From Phaseolus vulgaris (Eukaryota; Streptophyta; Magnoliopsida; Fabales; Fabaceae), in NCBI RefSeq assembly GCF_000499845.2, contig NW_027174133.1, positions 1 through 64,000 on the forward strand: a stretch of DNA of 64,000 nt, written 5' to 3'. Of the stretch, positions 9,720 to 19,500 are shown one piece after another. Below the pieces are notes generated by a model. The model worked only from the letters and a program-made list of their open reading frames with translations, was not told the origin of the DNA and searched no databases. Position 1 is the stretch's first letter. Every line of letters begins with the position of its first letter. Position numbers and translations under genes: made by a program.

Positions 9720-9737
9720 CAAAAGCTCATGATACCA
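9720..9737 (-). other. Primer-binding site of copy 2 (initiator tRNA-Met type, altered)
   Basis: On the minus strand, two bases after the 5' LTR end, TGGTATCATGAGC. The usual complement of initiator tRNA-Met is TGGTATCAGAGC, as found in copy 3 (62003-62014). Copy 2 has an extra T after the eighth base. Confidence 0.75.
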
Positions 9738-10008
9738 AATGATGGCATTTCATGTGTTCTTCTTGAATCAAAGTAGTGAAAAATGGGGCGGAAGCAATGG
9801 GTGAGTGAAACAAAGCCCTCCTAGGAGTTGTGATGGCTTTGAAGGTGCATGATGAGTAGGGATTAGAGAGGTTCGGCCAGCTCTATGAAGAAAGGTGAAG
9901 GGAGTGAAGTTTATAGCCTAGATTTCTAGGAGAAGTAAAGCTAGTGCACAAAATGGGCAGCATAACAATACTCAAATAAACTTGTGAAATACAAAGAGAT
10001 AGCCTTCC

Positions 10009-10016
10009 TATTTATA
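10009..10016 (-). promoter_or_regulatory. TATA box in 5' LTR of copy 2
   Basis: TATAAATA on the minus strand, about 270 bases before the LTR end; expected to drive the element RNA. Confidence 0.6.
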
Positions 10017-10251
10017 GGCTATTTGGGCTTAAATGTTAAGCTACATTTCTAAGGAAAAGAAAACCAAAATTAAATCTAAATTCTAAGCCATGTGCCATGC
10101 AATGACCGGCCACACAACCCTAGGTTCTAGAAGGTTTCCTTCACAAAGTTCTTTCTACACTACCTATCTTACTAAGTACCCCTAATGGGCCTTTTATGCA
10201 ACAAAGCCTCTTCTCTCCCAAACCGTAGCTTTGGCCCTTCTGTGTGTGAAG

Positions 10252-10390
10252 CTAGACGGTCTAGGACTCTTCATAGATGCTCCTCATGTAGCCTTGGCCT
10301 AGACGCTCCTCATCATGGCTAGACGCTCCCTTTGTGAGGCTAGACGCTCCTTGTGAGGCTAGACGCTCCTTTTGGAAGGCTAGACGGTCT
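10252..10390 (-). repeat. U3 tandem repeats, 5' LTR of copy 2
   Basis: Same 'ggctagacgctcc' cluster as at 4960-5098, upstream of the TATA box of the transcribing LTR. Confidence 0.7.
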
Positions 10391-10444
10391 TGGTCTTGGA
10401 AGCTTGGCTTTCATAGTGTGGTGAGCTTGGGCCTTCCTCCATCA

Positions 10445-10571
10445 GACGGTGTCGGAGCCGGCGGGAAAATCGGATTGGCAGTAGGGCTGGAGGAGGCGCC
10501 TGCCTTGGCGGCACGAGCCTCCTTCAGTGCTTTCGCCAACATCATTCTTTTGGAAACGCCCATCACCGATC
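10445..10571 (-). pseudogene. Antisense ORF, second coding exon (part, before copy 2)
   Basis: 127 bases on the minus strand following a 'ttggtgtag' splice acceptor. With the first exon it reads F-G-S-V-M-G-V-S-K-R-M-M-L-A-K-A-L, then a Pro/Ala/Ser-rich linker up to the copy 2 LTR. The intron phase is 1, as in fragment A. The gene is disrupted here by copy 2. Confidence 0.6.
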
Positions 10572-10755
10572 CTACACCAAGGCAGACCAAACAGCAAGGA
10601 TTAGTACTAAAACAGCTATGCAAATTCACGATACGCGAAGAGACGTGAAATGCAAGTAACATGGTACAAGTGTAAAACAAGCATAATAGTATGGGGAAAC
10701 AAACGATCGATAGCAGGCTGTTCATAGCAAGAAAGATGAGGGGAGAGCCCCTTAC
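10572..10755 (-). other. Predicted intron in antisense ORF
   Basis: 184 bases on the minus strand with donor G|GTAAGG (10755 downward) and acceptor TGTAG| (to 10572). Its position and phase match the intron of fragments A (26584-26790) and B (60915-61121), supporting it without transcript data. Confidence 0.6.
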
Positions 10756-11545
10756 CAAAATAGGTGGTCAGGGCGTGGGCATTGTACTCGCTAGCGACCA
10801 GCTTCAAGGTATCAAAGACGATCCCCAACCCCGCCAAGGCTTTGCTTACCTCCCTATCGGCGGGGGATAACTCTTCCAGGGTTTTGGCCCTGAGCAATTT
10901 GGGGCGTTCCGTCCAGTAAAGGGGGAAGCCATCCAAAGCTGTGGGATCATGCTTGGCGCAACACACCCTGAAGAACTTCCCTTTCCAGTTTTTGTAAGAA
11001 TTCTGGAAGAGGGAGAGGAGGATCCTGCCAGCGATCCCGGAAAAGCTTACCCAAAAGCTTTTCCCCTGTTTTTTCACCTCAAAAAAATGCAGGAAGACAT
11101 CTACGGAAGGAGGAATGCCCAGGTATCCACAAAGAATTTGAAAGCCCCTCACAAATGCCCAGCTGTTGGGATGAAGCTGGGCGGGGGCAGTGTTGATTTC
11201 AGTAAGAAGCTCCCGTTCGAAGGGAGTGAACGGAAGACGCACTCCTACGCGCTTGAACACGGTCTGGTACATGTAGAAGAAGGGTTTCCCCTTTCTAGGT
11301 CTGTCGTCCAAACAAACAGGTTCCCCAGGCCTGCCGGGACGGACGGATATGTGGGCGTCGTGCGTGCGGCAGAAGGCGTTAAAGCTGTACAAATGGGGAT
11401 CCCCCCGGTGAGCTTCCAGGTCCTGGAAAGAAGTCAGGCTGGTGCATTCACTCAGGAGCTCATCGGAGGCCCAGGGGTAGAAGGCTTTGTAGTTGGACTT
11501 GGGGGTCGTAGGGGAAGAATCAGGCTTCGCGTTCGCGCGCGTCAT
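10756..11545 (-). CDS. Antisense ORF, first coding exon: PF04195-like protein
   Basis: A 263-codon exon starting at the ATG 11545 (MTRANAK). The core 'YPWASDELL', 'RLPFTPFERELLTEIN', 'APAQLHPNSWAFVRGFQ', 'VDVFLHFFEV', 'SYKNWKGKFF' and 'DGFPLYW' aligns nearly block by block with the ORFs of fragments A and B. I assign it to the 'putative gypsy type transposon' family (PF04195, Transposase_28). Despite that family name, no catalytic residues of a transposase are visible and the function is unknown. It is antisense to the LTR and polypurine tract at 12259-13566, so it is an extra ORF of a Tat-like element. The full gene would join the C-terminal coiled coil at 3654-4436; copy 2 now separates them. 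Confidence 0.7.
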
Positions 11546-11560
11546 GGTGAAAATAGATAG

Positions 11561-11772
11561 CTGGAGAAAGAAGAGAGGATAGAGGGTTTAGCAAGTTTAA
11601 CCATTGCAAGAAGGGGAAAGAACCCCAGGAAGCGTCATCCACGCGAGAAAAATCAGAGGAGGAAGAAGGAGCGGAGAAATGCAGTAATACGTGAATAACA
11701 ACAGTCCCAGGCAGTTCAATAAATCAATCTAATGCGACGAAGGGGAAAGGTCGTGAGTATCCGAGATCATAC
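11561..11772 (-). other. Predicted 5'-UTR intron of antisense ORF
   Basis: Minus-strand donor AAAG|GTATGA (11772 downward) and pyrimidine-rich acceptor TTTCTCCAG| (to 11561), ending 15 bases before the ATG. Fragments A and B have a 241-base intron ending 8 bases before their ATG, so the arrangement appears conserved. Confidence 0.5.
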
Positions 11773-12258
11773 CTTTGCTATTGGAGTGGAGGCAGCAGAA
11801 AGGCACAGGAAGGAGAGAATCGCAGTTGCAGAGAAAAAAGGTTTTCGAAGGCGATGAACAGTGCGGAGTTGCAGAGCGAATGAATGTAACAGTAGGGTGA
11901 GCGCGGGGTTTGGGGTAACTTAAACGTTACATTTCGTAACCCAGGAGGCGCAAATTGAGGGCCGCAGGATCGAGCCACGCGTCAGAAGGTCGATTGCCCA
12001 GGGGAAGCGCAAAGATCTCTAAAGGAGGGCCACGCGATGGGCCACGTGGCGCGTGATAAAGGGTAGCCCAAAAGGTGTAATCATCCCCATTGCAGGGAAT
12101 GTCCCATCGGCCATTAAGAATACCCCTGTGGTTCAGATAATGTCGCGTCAGTAATTCGAAAATTTGCTGAGTCAGCAGAGAATGACACGTCATCAAGAAA
12201 GCACGTGGATGGCGGGGGCCAGGCTTTAGTCTTTGCGCTGAAGACAAGTCTTCGGCTT
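11773..12258 (-). other. Region between antisense ORF and polypurine tract
   Basis: No supported gene. It would hold the promoter and 5' UTR of the antisense ORF, and it shows several ACGT-core motifs (for example ccacgtgg near 12038 and gcacgtgga near 12201). An open frame at 11927-12247 has no counterpart in fragments A and B. Confidence 0.4.
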
Positions 12259-12274
12259 AAGACTGGGGGGCTTG
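12259..12274 (+). other. Polypurine tract of Tat-like element
   Basis: aagactggggggcttg directly before the LTR start TGTACC. The same tract stands on the minus strand at 25004-25019 and 59335-59350. It fixes the element's sense direction as + and hence shows that the PF04195-like ORF is antisense. Confidence 0.7.
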
Positions 12275-12398
12275 TGTACCGTCCCGTATCAGGGCGTTGA
12301 CTAAGTCAAGGTCAAAGTCAACGACTGGAAGGTCAAAGTCAGCTCAAGGTATCGCCCAGGTGTAGGGACGCCAAGAGGAAGCGTCGCCAAGGCAGGAC

Positions 12399-12516
12399 AA
12401 GGCGTCGCCTAGGTGGAGGCGTCGCCTAGATGAAGGCGTCGCCTCGGTGAAGGCGTCGTCCAGGTGAAGGCGTCGCCTAGGTGAAGGCGTCGCCCAGGTG
12501 AGGGCGTCGCCAGATC
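12399..12516 (+). repeat. 17-base GC-rich tandem repeat
   Basis: About seven copies of aggcgtcgcctaggtga with scattered changes. Related single 'ggcgtcgcc' words occur before it (12340-12400) and in the degenerate fragment at 2950-3065. It lies in U3 of the LTR. Confidence 0.8.
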
Positions 12517-13105
12517 GAACAGTGTAAAAGCGAGGCAATCACGGTGTGGTTCCCCGATACCCATGGGTAGGAAAGACCATGGAGGGAGCGACGCCGTGTG
12601 AAAGCCTCAGGTCCCGATATCTCGGGAAAGTGATAGAGAGAAGGAAAAGGTGGCTTCAAGGCCATAGTGATAGTACCAGTGAAGGGCAGCCTGACTCGCG
12701 AAGTACCCCTGCCGCCCCAGAGACGCCTTCGGGACAGATACGACCCAAGAGGAAGGTCACGCCCAGGATAACCGGGCGCAGGGTGTGAGAGGAAGGCAGA
12801 TACGCTCTCAGAGTAAGTGGCTAGATACTTGGGGGCATGAGTTGGCACCCAAAAAGCCACCCCTAGCGCAGTAGCACTCCCAAGCAGGAGGACCCACACG
12901 TAGAAACGTCCCCAGATGGGCAGAAACGCCCCCAGATGGGGTCAAGGCGTCGTGAGGCCCTCCACGTATATGACAGCAATGCCGGAATAGAAACACCCTC
13001 TAGTCAGGTGCCAGGTAATTAAAGATATTCAATACAGTTTCCCTTCTTGGCATTCAGATACTATTATGGCTCCCAAGCGTTTCAACGTCTTAAATGCGCT
13101 ACGTT

Positions 13106-13172
13106 TCATAATTAAGCGCTTTAATGAGCGCGTTATGTTTGAGTTTAAAAGCGCTTTAAGGCGCTTTAAATG
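13106..13172 (+). repeat. GCGCTTTAA palindromic motif cluster
   Basis: Several copies of (a)gcgctttaa and its near-inverted form lie just upstream of the TATA-like box, with another agcgct at 13191. The position suggests a promoter element; this is inference. Confidence 0.5.
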
Positions 13173-13183
13173 CTGGGGGGCAG

Positions 13184-13191
13184 TTTAAATA
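13184..13191 (+). promoter_or_regulatory. TATA-like box in Tat-like LTR
   Basis: TTTAAATA in 'cagtttaaatagcgc', preceding a GC-balanced stretch that could be R/U5. It agrees with + strand transcription of the element. Confidence 0.45.
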
Positions 13192-13315
13192 GCGCTGTGA
13201 ATGTCGGAAAAAGGGTTGGAACCTTTGACAAATTTGGGAGAAACTCTCTGGTTGCTTGCCTGTGCTTGAGGATTACGTACAAGTGACTGGAGAATATTTT
13301 TGCCTGAGGGGGACA

Positions 13316-13331
13316 ACACACACACACACAC
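13316..13331 (+). repeat. (AC)8 microsatellite
   Basis: Eight AC dinucleotides within the LTR, followed by cgtatacaca. Confidence 0.9.
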
Positions 13332-13566
13332 GTATACACAGTTCTTTTACCACCCTTCAGAGTGCCACACGCGGTGCTCAGATACGTGGGTGGACAGTTT
13401 TCTTGGTGTTTCTTGCTGGCTGACTTGAGCGTCGGAGTGCAAACGGCCACTAGGGCGCCTCTTTGTCCTCTTTTTTGCAGGAAATTCGCAGGCATTCAGT
13501 GGGAAGGAGTCCTTAGCTGACGATTGAGGTCACGCACGAAGACGTCCCGGTCAACCGGACGGAACA

Positions 13567-16500
13567 TAACTATTGAAAACAAGCGTATTACTTAACTAAA
13601 TGTTGACAACTTGTTCTTTTCGCTATTAATTGATTGAAAACACTTATGATATCTTTGAAAACCAATTTCATGTGTGTAAAATTGTGTTTTGATTTCTTTT
13701 ACAATCTTAGTCTATTAATTGATTGAAACACTTATGAATATCTTTGAAAAACAATTTCATGTGTTTAAAATTGTGTTTTCATATGTTTAATATATTTTTT
13801 ACAATCTAAGGTCTAATAATTGATTCAAACACTTATGATACCTTTGAAAAACCATTTCATGTGTTCAAATTATATTTTGATAGGTTCAATACTTCTTTTA
13901 CAATCTAAGGTCTATTATTTGATTGAAACAGTTATGATATCTTTGAAAAACAATTTCATGTGTTAAAATTGTGTTTTGATATGTTTAATACTTCTTTCAT
14001 TTACAATCTAAGGTTTTATAACCTTGGAAACTATAAGAAAGTGAATGTTCTGTATAATAATAGTTTAAAAGTATCTTAACTATTCAAAACAAGCGTATTA
14101 CTTAACTAAATGTTTGCAACTTGTTCTTTTCACTATTAATTGATTGAAAACACTTAAGATATCTTTGAAAACCAATTTCATGTGTGTAAAATTGTGTTTT
14201 GATATGTTTAATCTTTCTTTTACAATCTAAGGAGTAATTGATTGAAACACTTATGATATCTTTGAAAAACAGTTTCATGTGTTAAAATTGGGTTTTGATA
14301 TGTTTAAAAGACTTAATTCATTTACAATCTAAGGTTTTATAACCTTTGAAACTATAAGAAAGTGAATGTTCTGTATAATAATAGTTTAAAAGTATCTTAA
14401 CTATTAAAAACAAGCGTATTACTTACTTAACTAAATGTTTGCAACTTGTTCTTTTCGCTATTAATTGATAGAAAACACTTATGATATCTCTGAAAACCAA
14501 TTTCATGTGTGTAAAATTTTGATTTGATATGTTTAACATTTCTTTTACAATCTTAGTCTATTAATTGATTGAAACAATAATGAATATCTTTGAAAAGCAA
14601 TTTCATGTGTTTAAAATTGTGTTTTCATATGTTTATTATATTTTTTACAATCTAAGGTCTATTAATGGATTCAAACACTTATGATACCTTTGAAAAACCA
14701 TTTCATGTATTCAAATTATATTTTGATATGTTACATACTTCTTTTACAATCTATTAATTGACTGAAACACTTATGATATCTTTGAAAAACAATTTCATGT
14801 GTTAAAATTGTGTTTTGATAAGTTTAATACTTCTTTCATTTACAATCTAAGGTTTTATAACCTAGGAAACTATAACAAAGTGAATGTTCTGTATAATAAT
14901 AATAGTTTAAAAGTATCTTAACTATTGAAAACAAGCGTATTAATGAACTAAATGTTTGCAACTTGTTCTTTTCGCTATTAATTGATTGAAAACACTTATG
15001 ATATCTTTGAAAACCAATTTCATGTGTGTAAAATTGTGTTTTGATTTCTTTTACAATCTTAGTCTATTAATTGATTGAAACACTTGTGAATATCTTTGAA
15101 AAACAATTTCATGTGTTTAAAATTGTGTTTTCATATGTTTAATATATTTTTTACAGTCTAAGGTCTATTAATTGATTCAAACACTTATGATACCTTTGAA
15201 AAACCATTTCATGTGTTCAAATTATATTTTGATATGTTCAATACTTCTTTTACAATCTAAGGTCTATTAATTGATTGAAACACTTATGATATCTTTGAAA
15301 AACAATTTAATGTGTTAAAATTGTGTTTTGATATGTTTAATACTTCTTTCCTTTACAATCTAAGGTTTTATAACCTTGGAAACTATAAGAAAGTGAATGT
15401 TCTGTATAATAATAATAGTTTAAAAGTATCTTAACTATTGAAAACAAGCGTATTACTTAACTAAATGTTTGCAACTTGTTCTTTTCGCTATTACTTGATT
15501 AAAAACACTTATGATATCTTTGAAAACCAATTTCATGTGTGTAAAATTGTGTTTTGATTTCTTTTACAATCTTAGTCTATTAATTGATTGAAACACTTAT
15601 GAATATCTTTGAAAAACAATTTCATGTGTTTAAAATTGTGTTTTCATATGTTTAATATATTTTTTACAATCTAAGGTCTATTAATGGATTCAAACACCTA
15701 TGATACCTTTGAAAAACCATTTCATGTGTTCAAATTATATTTTGATATGTTCAATACTTCTTTTACAATCTAAGGTCTATTAATTGATTGAAACACTTAT
15801 GATATCTTTGAAAAACAATTTAATGTGTTAAAATTGTGTTTTGATAAGTTTAATACTTCTTTCATTTACAATCTAAGGTTTTATAAACTAGGAAACTATA
15901 ACAAAGTGAATGTTCTGTATAATAATAGTTTAAAAGTATCTTAACTATTGAAAACAAGCGTATTACTTAACTAAATTTTTGCAACTTGTTCTTTTAGCTA
16001 TTACTTGATTAAAAACACTTATGATATCTTTGAAAACCAATTTCATGTGTGTAAAATTGTGTTTTGATATGTTTAATATTTCTTTTACAATCTTAGTCTA
16101 TTAATTGATTGAAACACTTATGAATATCTTTGAAAAACAATTTCATGTGTTTAAAATTGTGTTTTCATATGTTTAATATATTTTTTACAATCTAAGGTCT
16201 ATTAATGGATTCAAACACCTATGATACCTTTGAAAAATCATTTCATGTGTTCAAATTATATTTTGATATGTTCAATACTTTTTTTACAATCTAAGGTCTA
16301 TTAATTGATTGAAACACTTATGATATCTTTGAAAAACAATTTAATGTGTTAAAATTGTGTTTTGATAAGTTTAATACTTCTTTCATTTACAATCTAAGGT
16401 TTTATAACCTAGGAAACTATAACAAAGTGAATGTTCTGTATAATAATAATAGTTTAAAAGTATCTTAACTATTGAAAACAAGCGTATTACTTAACTAAAT

Positions 16501-19500
16501 GTTTGCAACTTGTTCTTTTCGCTATTACTTGATTAAAAACACTTATGATATCTTTGAAAACCAATTTCATGTGTAAAATTGTGTTTTGATATGTTTAATA
16601 TTTCTTTTACAATCTTAGTCTATTAATTGATTGAAACACTTATGAATATCTTTGAAAAACAATTTCATGTGTTTAAAATTGTGTTTTCATATGTTTAATA
16701 TATTTTTTACAATCTAAGGTCTCTTAATGGATTCAAACACCTATGATACCTTTCAAAAATCATTTCATGTGTTCAAATTATATTTTGATATGTTCAATAC
16801 TTTTTTTACAATCTAAGGTCTATTAATTGATTGAAACACTTATGATATCTTTGAAAAACAATTTAATGTGTTAAAATTGTGTTTTGATAAGTTTAATACT
16901 TCTTTCATTTACAATCTAAGGTTTTATAACCTAGGAAACTATAACAAAGTGAATGTTCTGTATAATAATAATAGTTTAAAAGTATCTTAACTATTGAAAA
17001 CAAGCGTATTACTGAACTAAATGTTTGCAACTTGTTCTTTTCGCTATTAATTGATTGAAAACACTTATGATATCTTTGAAAACCAATTTCATGTGTGTAA
17101 AATTGTGTTTTGATATGTTTAATATTTCCTTTACAATCTTAGTCTATTAATTAATTGAAACACTTATGAATATCTTTGAAAAACAATTTCATGTGTTTAA
17201 AATTGTGTTTTCATATGTTTAATATATTTTTTACAATCTAAGGTCTATTAATTGATTCAAACACTTATGAATATCATTGAAAAACCATTTCATGTGTTCA
17301 AATTGTATTTTGATATGTTCATTACTTCTTTTACAATCTAACGTCTATTAATTGATTGAAACACTTATGATATCTTTTTGAAAAACAATTTAATGTGTTA
17401 AAATTTTGTTTTGATAAGTTTAATACTTCTTTCATTTACAATCTAAGGTTTTATATCCTAGGAAACGCTAACAAAGTGAATGTTCTGAATAATAATAGTA
17501 TAAAAGTATCTTAACTATTGAAAACAAGCGTATTACTGAACTAAATGTTTGCAACTTGTTCTTTTCGCTATTAATTGATTGAAAACACTTATGATATCTT
17601 TGAAAACAAATTTCATGTGTGTAAAATTGTGTTTTGATTTCTTTTACACTCTTAGTCTATTAATTGATTGAAAGACTTATGAATATCTTTGAAAAACAAT
17701 TTCATGTGTTTAAAATTGTGTTTTCATATGTTTAATATATTTTTTACAGTCTAAGGTCTATTAATTGATTCAAACACTTATGATACCTTTGAAAAACCAT
17801 TTCATGTGTTCAAATTATATTTTGATATGTTCAATACTTCTTTTACAATCTAAGGTCTATTAATTGATTTAAACACTTATGATATCTTTGAAAAACAATT
17901 TAATGTTTTAAAATTGTGTTTTGATAAGTTTAATACTTCTTTCATTTACAATCTAAGGTTTTATAACCTAGGAAACTCTAACAAAGTGAATGTTCTGAAT
18001 AATAATAGTTTAAAAGTATCTTAACTATTGAAAACAAGCGTATTACTTACCTAAATGTTTGCAACTTGTTCTTTTCGCTATTAATTGATTGAAACACTTA
18101 TGATATCTTTGTAAAACAATTCCATGTGTTAAAATTGTGTTTTGATTAATACTTCTTTCATTTACAATCTAAGGTTTTATAACCTAGGAAACTCTAACAA
18201 AATGAATGTTCTGAATAATAATAGTTTAAAAGTATCTTAACTATTGAAAACAAGCGTATTACTTAACTAAATGTTTGCAACTTGTTCTTTTCGCTATTAA
18301 TTGATTGAAAACACTTATGATATCTTTGAAAACCAATTTCATGAGTTGAAATTCTGTTTTGATAAGTTTAATACTTCTTTCATTTACAATCTAAGGTTTT
18401 ATAACCTAGGAAACTATAACAAAGTGAATGTTCTGAATAATAATATTTAAAAGTATCTGAACTATTGAAAACAAGCGTATTACTTAACTAAATGTTGGCA
18501 ACCTGTTCTTTTCGCTATTAATTGATTGAAAACACTTATGATTTCTTTGAAAACCAATTTCATGTGTGTAAAATTGTGTTTTGATTTCTTTTACAATCTT
18601 AGTCTATTAATTGATTGAAACACTTATGAATATCTTTGAAAAACAATTTCATGTGTTTAAAACTGTGTTTTCATATGTTTAATATATTTTTTACAATCTA
18701 AGGTCTAATAATTGATTCAAACACTTATGATACCTTTGAAAAACCATTTCATCTGTTCAAATTATATTTTGATATGTTCAATACTTCTTTTACAATCTAA
18801 GGTCTATTATTTGATTGAAACAGTTATGATATCTTTGAAAAACAATTTCATGTGTTAAAATTGTGTTTTGATATGTTTAATACTTCTTTCATTTACAATC
18901 TAAGGTTTTATAACCTTGGAAACTATAACAAAGTGAATGTTCTGTATAATAATAGTTTAAAAGTATCTTAACTATTCAAAACAAGCGTATTACTTAACCA
19001 AATGTTAGCAACTTGTTCTTTTCGCTATTAATTGATTGAAAACACTTATGATATCTTTGAAATCCAATTTCATGTGTGTGAAATTGTGTTTTGATTTCTC
19101 TTACAATCTTAGTCTATTAATTCCTTGAAACATTAATGAATATCTTTGAAAAACAATTTCATGTGTTTAAAATTGTGTTTTCATATGTTTAATATATTTT
19201 TCACAATCTAAGGTCTATTAGTTGATTCAAACACTTATGATACCTTTGAAAAACCATTTCATGTGTTCAAATTATATTTTGATATGGTCAATACTTCTTT
19301 TACAATCTAAGGTCTATTAATTGATTGAAAACACTTATGATAACTTTGAAAAACCATTTCATGTGTTCAAATTATATTTTGATATGTTCAATACTTCTTT
19401 TACAATCTAAGGTCTATTAATTGATTGAAACACTTATGATATCTTTGAAAAACAATTTAATGTGTTAAAATTGTGTTTTGATAAGTTTAATACTTCTTTC

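Larger units (their letters stand above)
4448..10444 (-). mobile_element. Complete Gag-family LTR retroelement, copy 2
   Basis: A 5997-base element on the minus strand with two 705-base LTRs (9740-10444 is 5', 4448-5152 is 3'), a primer-binding site (about 9720-9737), a leader of about 1.85 kb, one 891-codon ORF (5199-7874) and a polypurine tract (5153-5165). The LTRs look identical over their full length, so the insertion is young. The ORF keeps Gag, a zinc knuckle, a protease-like domain and a fragment of integrase; reverse transcriptase, RNase H and the integrase core are deleted, so the element needs proteins in trans. It sits inside the antisense ORF of the Tat-like element. The flanks are gacaa (4443-4447) and gacgg (10445-10449), so the target duplication is imperfect. 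Confidence 0.85.
9740..10444 (-). repeat. 5' LTR of copy 2
   Basis: 705 bases, TGATGG...CCATCA on the minus strand, apparently identical to 4448-5152. TATA box at 10009-10016; U3 repeats at about 10252-10390. Confidence 0.9.
3454..13566 (+). mobile_element. Tat/Ogre-like element remnant with antisense ORF, interrupted by copy 2
   Basis: The + strand order is: antisense ORF (coiled-coil part 3654-4436, then N-terminal exons at 10445-11545, all on the minus strand), leader, polypurine tract (12259-12274) and 3' LTR (12275-13566). Having an antisense ORF between pol and the 3' LTR fits extra ORFs described in plant Tat-lineage Ty3/gypsy elements. No gag, reverse transcriptase or integrase remains. 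Copy 2 (4448-10444) splits the antisense ORF. The left boundary is uncertain because degenerate LTR-like DNA adjoins it. The right boundary with the satellite is sharp: the LTR ends ...GGAACA and satellite starts at 13567. Confidence 0.6.
12275..13566 (+). repeat. 3' LTR of Tat-like element
   Basis: About 1292 bases, TGTACC...GGAACA, from the polypurine tract to the first satellite base. It contains a 17-base GC-rich tandem repeat (about 12399-12516), the 'ccccgataccc' motif, a GCGCTTTAA cluster, a TATA-like box at 13184-13191 and a short AC microsatellite. The ends resemble the LTRs of fragments A and B (TGTACCG.CCCG at one end, CCGGTTGACC inverted near the other), but the bodies differ, so it is a separate subfamily. 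Confidence 0.7.

Noticed and set aside
11927..12247. A 106-codon minus-strand frame upstream of the antisense ORF.
   Set aside because: No counterpart in fragments A and B, lies in the promoter or UTR region, and has no known domain.
12477..12899. Minus-strand frames across the 17-base repeat (also 12344-12538).
   Set aside because: The 17-base GC-rich tandem repeat produces long open frames by chance; no recognisable domain.
13567..13600. Telomere-type repeats at the satellite edges.
   Set aside because: No TTTAGGG runs are seen at 13567, 24057, 27046 or 58389.
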